From positions 1,426,001-1,490,000 of the forward strand of contig NZ_JACCFK010000002.1 of assembly GCF_013410405.1 (NCBI RefSeq): a stretch of 64,000 nucleotides of DNA, in the 5' to 3' direction. The translations under genes were made by a program, and so were the position numbers. Each line of letters starts with the position of its first letter. Position 1 is the stretch's first letter. The stretch is from Amycolatopsis endophytica (lineage in GTDB: Bacteria; Actinomycetota; Actinomycetes; Mycobacteriales; Pseudonocardiaceae). Positions 1 to 10,414 of this stretch are shown piece by piece. Below the pieces are notes generated by a model. That model ran no database searches. It saw nothing but the letters and a program-made list of their open reading frames with translations, and had not been told where the DNA came from.

Positions 1-2
1 GC

Positions 3-1373
3 CGGCTGCGCAGGCTGGGCTGGGGCGAAGTGCTCGAACCGGGCGGCATCGAGGACCGGTTCGGCGGCCGCGCGGAGATCCGGCGGGGCAACAGCATCGA
101 AGTGCTGGTGGACGGCGAGGAGGCGCTGCCCGCGATCCGGGACGCGATCGCGGGCGCCCGGTCGCACGTGCACATCGCCAACTGGCACGCCAGCCCGGAC
201 TTCCGGCTGACTCGCGAACCGGACGCGCCCACGCTGCGGGACCTGCTCGCCTCGACCGCGCGGCGCGGCGTGGACGTGCGGGTGCTGCTGTGGGCGGGAC
301 CGCCGGTGCCCGCCTTCCAGCCGACGCGCGGCCTGGTGCGGTCGGAGCAGCGGAAGTTCACCGAGAACACCGCCGTCCAGTGCGTGCTCGACGCCCGCGA
401 ACGGACGTTGCACTGCCACCACGAGAAGCTCGTGATCGTCGACGACACGGTGGCGTTCGTGGGCGGCGTGGACTTCACCGCGCTGGAGGGCGACCGGCAC
501 GACAGCACCGAGCACCGGGCGGACCGGCCGATCGGCTGGCACGACCTGATGACGCGGCTGCGTGGCCCGGTCGTGGCCGACGTCGCGGACCACTTCCGGC
601 GGCGGTGGAGCGAGATCGCGGGTGAGGACCTGCCCTCGCCCGCGACGCCGGAGCCGGCGGGCGGCAGCAACGCGCAGCTGCTGCGCACGGTGCCGGACGG
701 GACGTACGGGTTCGCACCGAAGGGCGAGTTCACGGTTCTCGACGCCTACCTGCGCGCGCTGCGTTCGGCACGGCGGCTCGTGTACCTGGAGAACCAGTTC
801 CTGTGGTCACCGGAGATCGCGGAGGTGCTGATCGGCAAACTGTGTGATCCGCCGTCCCCGCAGTTCCGCGTGGTGTTGTTGTTGCCACGCAAACCCAGCA
901 ACGGCGCGGACACCACACGCGGTCAGCTCGGCAGGCTTCTCGACGCGGACGACGGCAACCACCGTCTGCTGGCGACGACGATCAGCAGCCACGACGGCGA
1001 ATCCTCGGCGCCGGTGTACGTGCACGCGAAGCTCGGCATCGTGGACGACGAATGGATGACCATCGGCTCGGCGAACCTCAACGAGCACTCGCTGTTCAAC
1101 GACACGGAGGTCAACATCGCGACCGACGACCGGGACCTGATCCGCGCCACGAGGCTGCGGCTGTGGTCGGAACACCTGCGCCGCCCGGCGGACGCGGTCG
1201 ACGGTGACCCGGCGGACGTCGTGGACGGCCTGTGGCGCCCCATCGCGGAGGAACAGGCGGACCTCGAACGCCGCGGTGCGCGGCGCACGCACCGGCTGGT
1301 ACTGCTGCCGGGCGTATCGCGCCGCGCGGAACGCCTCGAAGGCCCCCTGCGGGGCCTGCTCGTGGACGGCTGA
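3..1373 (+). CDS. Phospholipase D-family protein, 5' end probably outside window
   Basis: Contains two HKD (HxKxxxxD) motifs, the PLD-superfamily catalytic pair. The first is H131-E-K133...D138 counted from the GTG at 30; the second is HAKLGIVDD followed by GSANLN about 200 residues later. Such enzymes hydrolyse or transfer phosphodiesters, usually of phospholipids or cardiolipin, through a phospho-histidine intermediate. No signal peptide or membrane segment is visible in the part present. The frame is open to the left edge, and the residues before the GTG (RLRRLGWGEV) read smoothly, so the true start probably lies upstream and the GTG is only a fallback. The specific substrate cannot be told. 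Confidence 0.85.
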   Translation, partial: RLRRLGWGEVLEPGGIEDRFGGRAEIRRGNSIEVLVDGEEALPAIRDAIAGARSHVHIANWHASPDFRLTREPDAPTLRDLLASTARRGVDVRVLLWAGPPVPAFQPTRGLVRSEQRKFTENTAVQCVLDARERTLHCHHEKLVIVDDTVAFVGGVDFTALEGDRHDSTEHRADRPIGWHDLMTRLRGPVVADVADHFRRRWSEIAGEDLPSPATPEPAGGSNAQLLRTVPDGTYGFAPKGEFTVLDAYLRALRSARRLVYLENQFLWSPEIAEVLIGKLCDPPSPQFRVVLLLPRKPSNGADTTRGQLGRLLDADDGNHRLLATTISSHDGESSAPVYVHAKLGIVDDEWMTIGSANLNEHSLFNDTEVNIATDDRDLIRATRLRLWSEHLRRPADAVDGDPADVVDGLWRPIAEEQADLERRGARRTHRLVLLPGVSRRAERLEGPLRGLLVDG

Positions 1374-1391
1374 CGCACCCGTAACGTTTGA

Positions 1392-1523
1392 CGTCGTCAA
1401 CGCCGCCGTCGAGCCGGTGATCGGGTCGGCCAGCACGGCATCCGCGTCAACGGCCAATGGCGAATCTGCTTCAGATGGACGGAGGCAGGCCCCGAAGACG
1501 TCGAGATGTGCGACTACCACTGA
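1392..1523 (+). pseudogene. higB: HigB-type toxin remnant (C-terminal part only)
   Basis: A short frame after a TGA at 1389 reads GQHGIRVNGQWRICFRW and ends EDVEMCDYH-stop at 1521. This is the characteristic C-terminal half of RelE/HigB mRNA interferases (IRVN.QWRICFRW...VEI.DYH). Intact HigB proteins are about 90 residues; only about 40 remain and no start codon or N-terminal core is present. It lies just upstream of the HigA-like gene on the same strand, the usual higBA order. The toxin is therefore almost certainly dead. No frameshifted N-terminal half could be recovered upstream, where the PLD gene ends at 1373, so a deletion is more likely than a simple indel. Confidence 0.8.
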
Positions 1524-1546
1524 CCCACACCGGGGGGACACGACCG

Positions 1547-2023
1547 ATGAGCGACCTACTCGAACCGATCCACCCTGGCGAGATCCTCCTTGAGGAGTTC
1601 CTCGCCCCGCTCGGCATCACGCAGCACAAGCTGGCCGTGCTCATCCACGTACCGCCGCGCCGGATCAACGAGATCGTGCACGGCAAGCGCGCCGTCACCG
1701 CGGACACCGCGCTGCGGTTGTCCCGGTTCTTCGGCACGTCCGACCAGTTCTGGATGAGCCTCCAGGCCCGGTACGACCTGGAGAGGGCGCGGGACAGGAT
1801 CGGCCCGGAAGTCGCCGACATCCACCCGCTGAACGAGACCGGCCTGGCCAAAGCCTGGCCCCGGACGGCCGACGCGCCCCGCGGGGGCGGCCGGTGCGGG
1901 ACCGGCCACCCCCGCGCGGGGGTCACATCGTCGGTGCGGCGCCCGGCGTCGCGGGGCCCACGTGGATCTCGTGGCTCTCCGGCGTCGCGTCGACGGAGCC
2001 CAGCGTCCAGTCCGTGGTCATGA
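1547..2023 (+). CDS. higA: HigA-family antitoxin (XRE helix-turn-helix), probably with damaged 3' end
   Basis: Starts at ATG 1547 behind a G-rich ribosome site. Residues 1-100 match HigA antitoxins: PIHPGEILLEEFLAPLGI, then an XRE HTH (TQHKLAVLIHVPPRRINEIVHGKRAVT) and TALRLSRFFGTSDQFWMSLQARYDLE. Family members stop soon after this point at about 95-105 residues. This frame instead runs on for about 50 Arg/Pro/Ser-rich residues, through a terminator hairpin (1881-1915) and into the convergent gene at 1923. That tail looks like read-through after loss of the normal stop. With its HigB partner reduced to a stub, it is an orphan antitoxin that may still act as a repressor. Confidence 0.8.
   Translation: MSDLLEPIHPGEILLEEFLAPLGITQHKLAVLIHVPPRRINEIVHGKRAVTADTALRLSRFFGTSDQFWMSLQARYDLERARDRIGPEVADIHPLNETGLAKAWPRTADAPRGGGRCGTGHPRAGVTSSVRRPASRGPRGSRGSPASRRRSPASSPWS
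1881..1915. terminator. Strong hairpin between convergent higA and secreted-protein gene
   Basis: Arms GCGGGGG-C-GGCCGGT and ACCGGCC-A-CCCCCGC pair with one mismatch around the loop GCGGG. It can serve both strands as a bidirectional terminator. There is no U-tract, as is usual in high-GC actinomycetes. Its position inside the extended higA frame supports the idea that higA once stopped before it. Confidence 0.65.
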
Positions 2024-2444
2024 ACGGGCCCTCCGGGTGACCGGGCGTGTCGACGCTGACGGCCAGCGGCGTCTGCTGCTGCTCGGGCGGCGCGATGGCC
2101 GTCCAGGTCAGCTGCACGTACGCCGAACCACCACTGCGCAGGTAGATCATCGGCGCGTCGGCGGGCGCGTCGTTGGTCACCAGCACGTTGTCGGCGCCCA
2201 CCAGGTTCACCGGCACCGAGCCGCCCAGGTAGCAGGCTTCACCCGGCTTCGCGGTGAACTGCAGGTAGCCGCCGTGGGTGCCGGCGGCGCCCGGGCCCTG
2301 GATCAGGGTCGTGTCCACCTGGGTGGCGGTGCAGCCCAGGTCGGTCGGCTCGGCCTGCGCGGTCCCCCCGGCGAACGCGAACGCCCCTGCGGTCACGGCC
2401 GCCACGGCGACAGCAGCCCCGGTACGCGTGATGCGGTTGGTCAT
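1923..2444 (-). CDS. Secreted DUF4232-like protein
   Basis: 173 residues. The N-terminus MTNRITRTGAAVAVAAV has a hydrophobic core and a likely signal peptidase I site after AQA (about residue 31), so the product is predicted to be exported. The mature part (LGCTATQVDTTLIQGPGAAGTHGGYLQFT, then an internal Cys, then TWTAI) resembles the DUF4232 beta-sandwich proteins common in actinomycetes, whose function is unknown. Two cysteines (GCTA and EACYLGG) may form a disulfide. The 3' end meets the bidirectional hairpin at 1881-1915. Confidence 0.8.
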   Translation of the reverse strand: MTNRITRTGAAVAVAAVTAGAFAFAGGTAQAEPTDLGCTATQVDTTLIQGPGAAGTHGGYLQFTAKPGEACYLGGSVPVNLVGADNVLVTNDAPADAPMIYLRSGGSAYVQLTWTAIAPPEQQQTPLAVSVDTPGHPEGPFMTTDWTLGSVDATPESHEIHVGPATPGAAPTM

Positions 2445-2638
2445 CGGTCTCCCCTTTCCGTGAGGCTTTCACCTCGTTGACTCTCACCCGGTAAGACGCT
2501 CACGGCCGGATGGGGATGCGCCCCGGTGGGATCGATCGCAGAAACGCAACCCATCGCGGTCACACACGTCCAACAGTGCGGTCAGGGAGAACGCCTCGTT
2601 CCGCGCGCACCGGCCGCGGGAGCGCTAGCGTCTGCAGG

Positions 2639-3502
2639 ATGCGCGTGGCGACCTGGAACGTGAACTCGGTGAAGCAGCGGGGGCCGAGGCTCCTGCCGTG
2701 GCTGGACCAGCGGCAGCCCGACGTGGTGTGCCTGCAGGAGACCAAACTGGCCGACGACGCGTTCCGCGACCTGCTCGGTGACGAACTCGCGCGACGCGGC
2801 TACGAGGTGGCCCTGGCCGGGGAACCGCGCTGGAACGGCGTCGCGATCCTGTCCAGGGCCGGACTGGACGACGTGGTGACCGGGGTGGCGGAGGCGCCGG
2901 GCTTCCCGCACCCGGAGGCGCGCGCGGTGGCCGCGACCTGCGGCGGGATCCGAGTGCACTCGCTGTACGTGCCGAACGGCCGCACCCCGGGTTCCGAGCA
3001 CTACCAGTACAAACTGGCGTGGCTGGCGGCGCTGCGCGAGGTGGTGGCGGGCGGCCCGGACGCGGTGATGCTGTGCGGCGACATGAACATCGCCCCGGCC
3101 GACGCTGACGTCTTCGACCCCGGCGCCTACGAGGGCCACACCCACGTCACCGCCCCGGAACGGGCCGCGCTCGCCGCACTGACCGGTCTCGGCCTGCACG
3201 ACGTCGTGCGCGACCGCTGGCCGTCCGAACGCGTCTTCACCTACTGGGACTACCGTGCCGGGATGTTCCACCAGGACCTCGGCATGCGCATCGACCTGGT
3301 GCTGGCCTCGGCTCCGGTGGCGGGCCGGGTCGCCGCCGCGTGGGTCGACCGGCACGCCCGCAAGGGCACCGCACCGAGCGACCACGCCCCCGTGATCGTC
3401 GACCTGGACACCGCTCCGGACGGCGACATCGGCCCGGTCGTACCGCCACCATCGGCACCGCGCGGACGGAAGCGGCCGGTCAAGCTGCCGCAGTCGAAGT
3501 GA
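2639..3502 (+). CDS. xthA: Exodeoxyribonuclease III (AP endonuclease)
   Basis: 287 residues from ATG 2639 (MRVATWNVNSVKQR), the standard start of the family; the longer upstream frame has no family similarity. Endonuclease/exonuclease/phosphatase fold with diagnostic motifs: NVNS, VVCLQETKL (metal-binding Glu), LYVPNGR, CGDMNIAP and the terminal SDHAPVIVDLD (catalytic Asp-His). It cleaves 5' of abasic sites and trims 3' ends in base excision repair. It stands alone between convergent neighbours. Confidence 0.93.
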   Translation: MRVATWNVNSVKQRGPRLLPWLDQRQPDVVCLQETKLADDAFRDLLGDELARRGYEVALAGEPRWNGVAILSRAGLDDVVTGVAEAPGFPHPEARAVAATCGGIRVHSLYVPNGRTPGSEHYQYKLAWLAALREVVAGGPDAVMLCGDMNIAPADADVFDPGAYEGHTHVTAPERAALAALTGLGLHDVVRDRWPSERVFTYWDYRAGMFHQDLGMRIDLVLASAPVAGRVAAAWVDRHARKGTAPSDHAPVIVDLDTAPDGDIGPVVPPPSAPRGRKRPVKLPQSK

Positions 3503-3507
3503 GCCCC

Positions 3508-4999
3508 TCAGGGCACGACGCGCACCACCGTGCCTTCGCCGTTGGCCGACACGTACAGCGAGCCGTCCGGGGCCGCCGCCACACCCGCGAAACGGCGTGG
3601 CACTCCGGGCATCCCGTACGCGAACAGGCCCGGTGACTCCACCGGCGGCGCCACCGCCAGGTCCTCCGCGACCACGCGACACTCTCCCGTCGCCAGGTCG
3701 AGTGCGTGCAAGCGGCCGCGGCCGGATTCCACCACGTAGAGCGTGCCCTCGTGCAGGGTCAGACCTTGCGGGGCCGCGAGATCGGCCAGCAGCGGCTCCT
3801 CCTGGCCGATCCGGAAGACCGCTCCCCGTGCCTCGTCGGTGAACCAGCAATCCGAGTCGTCCACGGTGACGTCCACCGGGTGGTCGAAACCCTCCGCCAG
3901 AACCGTGATCCCGTCGACCTCGCCGATCACCACGATGCGTCCGGCTCCGGCTTCGGCGACCACCAGGGTGCCCGCGCGGGCGGCGAGGCCCATCGGCTGG
4001 TCGAGGCCGCTCGCCCTGGTCCGGGTGGTGCGGTCGAGCGGGTCGTAGGTGCGCACGTCGCCGTACTGCGAGGTGACATGCAGGAGATCACCGTCGGCCG
4101 CGACGCCGTGGGTGAAGACCAGCATCTCGCGCATCGTCACCGCATCGCCGTCGACACTGGTGACGCGGTAGTGATCGCCCGCGAACACGGTGCCCGCCCG
4201 GTACACCGCCACGCCGAAGGGTCCGGCGAAACCCTGCGGCACGATCTCCCGCGTGCGGCCGTCCGGGTGCAGTTCGGCGATCCCGCCGCCCGCGAAACTG
4301 GACACGAACATCCGGTTCTCGCTGTCGAACGCGGCGTTGTCCAGTCCGGGCAATCCACTCTCGACCAACTCGCGGCGGCCGGTGGCGAGGTCGATGCGCG
4401 TGACGATGCCCGCCACCCCACGCGACAGCACCAGCAACGTGCCGTCGAGGTCGAACCGCACCGCGACCGGCTCGTGCACGCCGGACGCCACCAGCTCGGG
4501 CGCGCCGCCGTCCGGGGACACCCGGTGCACCTGCCCGGTCATCATGTGCGGGTAGTACAGGAACCCGTCCGGCCCGAGCTGCATCGCGTTGCCCATCGCC
4601 AGCCCCTCGGCCAGCACCACCGGCTCCCCGCCGTCCGGGAACAGCTCGAACAGCCTGCCGCCCATCCGCATCTCGTTGACGAACAACCGGTCCCCGGCAC
4701 ACGTGATCCCGTTGGCCAGCGCGACCTCACCGGACACGAGGCTGTACTCGCCACCCGGATCGCGTCGCCACACGCGACCCGGCACCAGATCCGTGATGTA
4801 CATCGAGCCATCCGCCCCGAACGCGAGGTCGTCCGGCGACCGCACCGGCGACCCGGCGTCCACCACGGTTTCGACGTCACCCGTGGAGATGTCGACCGCG
4901 CTGATCAGTCCACTGAGGAACTGCGCGACGTAGAGCCGCCCGTCCGGCCCGAACGCGACCCCGTTCGACCCGCGCATCGGCCCGTGCGCGGCGATCCGG

Positions 5000-5007
<8 letters not shown>
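3508..5007 (-). CDS. SMP-30/gluconolactonase-like beta-propeller protein
   Basis: 499 residues made of repeated NHL/SMP-30-type blades, visible as recurring GPDGRLYVAQ, GADGSMYITD, GPDGFLYYP, DGTLLVLSRG and APDGSLYVSAN. The repeats fill the whole length, about twice a single six-bladed SMP-30 propeller, so two propellers or one large one are possible. There is no signal peptide, so it is likely cytoplasmic. The start overlaps the end of the upstream Baeyer-Villiger monooxygenase by 8 bp, implying translational coupling. A lactonase or ester hydrolase acting on the monooxygenase product is a reasonable inference, since BVMO products are lactones or esters, but it is not proven. Confidence 0.78.
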
Positions 5008-6787
<1,780 letters not shown>

Positions 6788-6807
6788 GTGAATCCTTCCC
6801 AGTTAAA

Positions 6808-6823
6808 TCAATCAAGTGATTGA
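6808..6823. promoter_or_regulatory. Perfect palindrome upstream of the BVMO gene (TetR operator candidate)
   Basis: TCAATCA-AG-TGATTGA has 7-bp perfect arms and lies 21 bp upstream of the BVMO ATG, in the 55-bp gap after the TetR gene. AT-rich symmetric sites of this size are typical TetR-family operators. It may be bound by the adjacent TetR protein or by another regulator; no second copy was found in the tetR/MFS gap. Confidence 0.6.
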
Positions 6824-6842
6824 AGAATACCAGGAAGCGGCG

Positions 6843-7427
6843 TCACCGGCTCGCGAGGAAGTCGTCCACCAGCCGGGCGCAGAACTCCTCGTCACTGGTG
6901 CGCCGCGTGATCAACGCGTTGAACAGCAACGGGCCCACGAGCCGGGCTGCGGCGAAGTCGATGTAGTCCTCCCCAGGCCGCAGATCGGCCAGCACCGCGT
7001 CGAACGGGCGGCGATAGGTGTCCACGACGTGCTCGCGCAACGCGGCGAGCCTGCCGGGCTCCCCGTCGTCCGGCGAACCGGACAGGCCGACGGCCGCCAT
7101 CCACACCAGCGCGGCCAGCGACGGCGCGCGTTCGATCTGCCCGGCCTGCGCGAGCACCAGCCGCAGCAGGCGGTCGCGGGGCGTGCCGCCCTCGGGCGGG
7201 CTCAGCGGCGGGATCAGCTCCTGGAAGGCCGCCGCCAGCAGCTCGGTGCTGTTCGCGAAGTGCCGGTACAGCGTCGACCGCGCGACCCCGCTGCGCGCGG
7301 TGACCGCCTCGATCGTCACCTGCCGGACGCCGCCCTCGGCCAGCAGGGCGACCGCCGCCGACAGGATCGCCGAGCGCGACCGGTCCAGCCGGGGGTCACG
7401 GCGTCCGGGCACCTGCTGTGTCGTCAC
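6843..7427 (-). CDS. TetR-family transcriptional regulator
   Basis: 194 residues from GTG 7427 (VTTQQVPGRRDPRLDRSR). The longer upstream frame has no family similarity and crosses the divergent promoter region. The N-terminal HTH is clear: ILSAAVALLAEGGVRQVTIEAVTARSGVARSTLYRHFANSTELL. The C-terminal ligand domain (LVLAQAGQIERAPSLAALVWMAA) is of the TetR_C_11-like kind. It sits between the BVMO operon (same strand, downstream) and a divergent MFS exporter, so it could control either or both. Confidence 0.9.
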   Translation of the reverse strand: MTTQQVPGRRDPRLDRSRSAILSAAVALLAEGGVRQVTIEAVTARSGVARSTLYRHFANSTELLAAAFQELIPPLSPPEGGTPRDRLLRLVLAQAGQIERAPSLAALVWMAAVGLSGSPDDGEPGRLAALREHVVDTYRRPFDAVLADLRPGEDYIDFAAARLVGPLLFNALITRRTSDEEFCARLVDDFLASR

Positions 7428-7524
7428 GACCGGATTCTCCCTCACGCGAACGAAAGAACAGGATTCAGAACTGCCGGTACTGCTACGATACTGTCGGTTT
7501 CGTTTCTCGTCGAAGCGAGGTGGG
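7428..7524. promoter_or_regulatory. Divergent tetR/MFS promoter region
   Basis: A 97-bp gap between the divergent starts. It contains two direct repeats, ACTGCCGGT (7470-7478) and ACTGTCGGT (7490-7498), spaced 20 bp apart (two helical turns), with a TACGAT hexamer between them that could be a -10 element. Symmetry is weak, so operator assignment is tentative. Confidence 0.4.
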
Positions 7525-9039
7525 ATGCGGGTGGACGCGCAGCTGGAGGTCACGGCGCTGTCCACCGCACGCCGGGGCGGGACGGTCGGGCTGATGTGCT
7601 CCGCGGTGGGCCTGGTCATCGCCATGGTCACGATCGTCAACACCGCTCTGCCCGCGCTCGCCGCGGACACCGGCGTCACCCAGGCGCAGCAGACGTGGAT
7701 CGTCGACGTCTACACCCTGGTGCTGGCGGCGCTCGTGCTGCCGATGGGCGCGCTGGGCGACCGTTACGGCCGTCGCGGCGTGCTGATCGCCGGACTGGCG
7801 GTGTTCGCGGTCAGCTGCGCCGCTCCCCTGCTCGCCGAATCACCGGAATGGCTGATCGCCGCCCGCGCGCTGACCGGGCTGGGCGCGGCGATGATCATGC
7901 CCGCGACGCTGTCGATCATCAACGCGAGCTTTCCGCCGGAGCGGCGCGGCCGGGCCATCGGCATCTGGGCCGCGGTCGCCGGTCTCGGCGGCCTGGGCGG
8001 TCTGGTGCTCGCGGGCCTGCTGCTGCGGCATTTCTCGTGGCACTCGGTGTTCCTCGGCCCGGCCGTGCTGTCCGCGTTGTTCGCGCTCGCGTGCCTGACG
8101 GTGCCGACGTCACGGGAACTGGTGCACCGGCGGTTCGACACGGTCGGCGCCGCGCTCGGAGCGCTGGCGATCGGGTCACTGGTGTTCGGCATCCTGCGGG
8201 CGGCGGATCTGGGGTGGAGCAGCGCCGAGGTCATCGTGGCGCTGGTCGCCGGTGTGGTGCTGATCGCGGCTTTCGCCTGGTTCGAGGCGCGGCACCCGGC
8301 GCCGTTGCTGGACGTGCGGCTGTTTCTCAACCGCGCCTTCGCCACCGGCTCGCTGTCGGTGACCGTGCAGTTCACCGCGGCGTTCGGCTCGCTGTACGCG
8401 CTGGCGCAGTACCTGCAACTCGTGCAGGGCTACGACGCGTTGAAGTCGGGGCTCGCGCTGTGGCCGATCGCGTTGTCGACGCTGCCGTTGTCGATGCTGT
8501 CGGCATGGCTCGGGCAGCGGATCGGGTTGCGCCTGCTGACCTGCGCCGGGCTGGCCGTCGTGGTCGCCGGTGTCGTGCTGCTGGGGCGGCTCGACGCCGG
8601 CAGCGCCTACCCGGAGCTGGCGATCGCGGTGTGCGTGCTGGGTGGCGGCCTCGGTCTGACCGCACCCGCGGCGACGAGCGCCATCCTGGACAACGTGCCG
8701 CCGGACAAGTACGGCGTGGCCTCCGCGGTCAACGACGCGACCCGCGAAATCGGTGCCGCGCTGGGGATCGCGCTCGCCGGGAGCGTGCTGTCGGCGACCT
8801 ACACGTCGTCGGTGGAGCCCTCGACGGCGGCGCTCCCGGCGGCGGCGCGCGAGGCCGCGGACGGCTCACTCGCCGGGGCGCTCGCGGTCGCGGAACGGTC
8901 CGGCCCGGCGGGCGCCCAGCTGGCGGCGGCCGCGCGTGACGCGTTCTCCGAGGGAATGTGGTTCAGCCTGCTGGCCCTGGCCGGGATCGTCGCGGCGGGC
9001 ATCGTCGCCGCCGCGTGCCTGCGCCCGGCCAGGACCTGA
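7525..9039 (+). CDS. MFS drug/proton antiporter, DHA2 (14-TMS, EmrB/QacA) type
   Basis: 504 residues from ATG 7525, preceded by a GAGGTGGG ribosome site; the longer frame extends back into tetR. About 14 hydrophobic segments. Motif A-like LGDRYGRRGVLIAG follows TM2, and QTWIVDVYTLVLAALVLPMGAL plus LTGLGAAMIMPATLSIINASFP are hallmarks of the DHA2 family. It is predicted to export hydrophobic or cationic compounds. It is divergent from a TetR gene, the usual arrangement for repressor-controlled efflux. Its stop and that of the convergent alcohol dehydrogenase lie only 3 bp apart within a short palindrome (CCTGAG-C-CTCAGG). Confidence 0.9.
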   Translation: MRVDAQLEVTALSTARRGGTVGLMCSAVGLVIAMVTIVNTALPALAADTGVTQAQQTWIVDVYTLVLAALVLPMGALGDRYGRRGVLIAGLAVFAVSCAAPLLAESPEWLIAARALTGLGAAMIMPATLSIINASFPPERRGRAIGIWAAVAGLGGLGGLVLAGLLLRHFSWHSVFLGPAVLSALFALACLTVPTSRELVHRRFDTVGAALGALAIGSLVFGILRAADLGWSSAEVIVALVAGVVLIAAFAWFEARHPAPLLDVRLFLNRAFATGSLSVTVQFTAAFGSLYALAQYLQLVQGYDALKSGLALWPIALSTLPLSMLSAWLGQRIGLRLLTCAGLAVVVAGVVLLGRLDAGSAYPELAIAVCVLGGGLGLTAPAATSAILDNVPPDKYGVASAVNDATREIGAALGIALAGSVLSATYTSSVEPSTAALPAAAREAADGSLAGALAVAERSGPAGAQLAAAARDAFSEGMWFSLLALAGIVAAGIVAAACLRPART

Positions 9040-9042
9040 GCC

Positions 9043-10161
9043 TCAGGAATCGTGCAGGATCACGCCGCGGATGTTGCGCCCGGCGTGCATGTCGGCGTAG
9101 GCCTGGTTGATCTCGTCGAGCTTGTAGGTCGTCGTGATCAGCTCGTCCAGTTTGAGCGTGCCCGCCTGGTACATCCGCGCGAGGCGGGTGATCTCGAACG
9201 ACGGCGTGCCCATCCCGAAGATCACTCCCTGGATGCGCTTCTGCATCATCGACAGCGCCCACAGGTTGATCGGCAGGCCCTCGTCCTTGACGTCGCCGAT
9301 GCCGGTCACCACGACCGTGCCGAACTTGCCGATCGCGTTGACGGCCTGCGCCACGTGGTCACCGGTCGTGACGCCGACGGTGACGATCGCCGAGTTCGCG
9401 CCCTGCCCATTGGTGACCGAGCGCGCGAAGTCCGCCGCCTCGTCGATGTCCGCGAACGCGTGCGTCGCACCCAGCTCCAGGGCCTTCTCCCGCTTGAACG
9501 CCACCGGATCCACGGCGACGACGTGGGCCGCGCCGCGGGCCCGCGAGCCCTGCACGGCGTTGATGCCCACACCGCCGACGCCCATCACGATGACCGTGTC
9601 GCCTGCCTTGACCTCCGCCGCGTACTCGGCCGAGCCCCACCCCGTCGGCACGCCGCAGGACAGCAGCGCCGCGACGTGGAACGGGATGCCCGGGTCGATC
9701 TTCGTGAGCGAGAACTCGGGAACGATCGCGTGCCGCGCGAACGTGCCGACCATCGTCATCTGCGCCGCGTCCGCCCCGTCGTGGTGCGCGCGGTAGGTAC
9801 CGTCGGCCATGCAGCCGCTCAGGGCGTACATGCCAAGATCACACAGGTTGCCGCGCCCGGAGGAACACGCCTCGCACCGCCCGCAGGAGGGCACGAACTG
9901 GGCCACCACATGGTCACCCACCGCGAGGTTGCGCACCCCCGGCCCGACCGCCTCCACCACGCCCGCACCCTCGTGCCCGCCGATGAGCGGCAGATGCGGC
10001 GTCGGCATGTCACCGGTCGTGGCATGGTCGTCCGAGTGGCACAGCCCCGCCGCGTGGAACTCCACCCGCACCTCGTGGTCCGACGGCTCGTCCAGATCGA
10101 TGTCCACGACCTGCCATTTGCCCGGCTGTTCGAGCAGCGCGGCCGCACGGGTTCGCATCAT
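9043..10161 (-). CDS. NDMA-dependent alcohol dehydrogenase (zinc MDR, mycofactocin-associated type)
   Basis: 372 residues. Catalytic zinc motif GLCHSDDHATTGD, GGHEGAGVV, a structural zinc lobe CGRCEACSSGRGNLC, and cofactor motif GVGGVGINAVQG. The sequence, including LCDLGMYALSGCMADGTYRAHHDG, matches the NDMA-dependent alcohol dehydrogenase family, in which NAD stays tightly bound and mycofactocin is thought to be the physiological electron acceptor. Substrate unknown. A KstR-like palindrome lies 40 bp upstream of the start, suggesting control with steroid or cholesterol genes. No mycofactocin biosynthesis genes are in the window. Confidence 0.88.
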   Translation of the reverse strand: MMRTRAAALLEQPGKWQVVDIDLDEPSDHEVRVEFHAAGLCHSDDHATTGDMPTPHLPLIGGHEGAGVVEAVGPGVRNLAVGDHVVAQFVPSCGRCEACSSGRGNLCDLGMYALSGCMADGTYRAHHDGADAAQMTMVGTFARHAIVPEFSLTKIDPGIPFHVAALLSCGVPTGWGSAEYAAEVKAGDTVIVMGVGGVGINAVQGSRARGAAHVVAVDPVAFKREKALELGATHAFADIDEAADFARSVTNGQGANSAIVTVGVTTGDHVAQAVNAIGKFGTVVVTGIGDVKDEGLPINLWALSMMQKRIQGVIFGMGTPSFEITRLARMYQAGTLKLDELITTTYKLDEINQAYADMHAGRNIRGVILHDS

Positions 10162-10200
10162 CGCCCACCTTCCACCAGTACAACGCCGACTGGCCGAAGG

Positions 10201-10214
10201 TAGAACAGGTTCTA
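10201..10214. promoter_or_regulatory. KstR-like operator (TAGAAC-AG-GTTCTA)
   Basis: Perfect 6-bp arms around AG, matching the published KstR consensus TNNAACNNGTTNNA of the actinobacterial cholesterol regulon. On the minus strand a TTGACG hexamer lies just upstream, consistent with a promoter element overlapped by the operator. It should control the NDMA-dependent alcohol dehydrogenase. A different TetR protein with the same half-site is the alternative. Confidence 0.6.
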
Positions 10215-10414
10215 TTTTGCGTCAAGGAGGCGACGCGCTGCAGTAACCCCGGAGCTGGGTGGTCATCCCGTCGCCAGACCAGCCGCTGGGCGCGCTGGCG
10301 GGCAGTAGTCGGTCGCCTCGGGTTCGACCGCCCCCGCCCCTCCTCGCGGATGGTTCCAGTCGCCGAGCAGGCTGGGGATGAGGGGCGGGAGGTCCGGGCC
10401 GGTCGTGGGTCGGC

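Noticed and set aside
7428..7524. TetR operator in the tetR/MFS gap equal to the 6808 palindrome
   Set aside because: No TCAATCA/TGATTGA half-site is present; only direct repeats with weak symmetry, so a shared site cannot be claimed.
9035..9047. Palindrome CCTGAG-C-CTCAGG at the MFS/alcohol dehydrogenase junction as a terminator
   Set aside because: A one-base loop cannot form a stable hairpin; it simply reflects two convergent stop codons.
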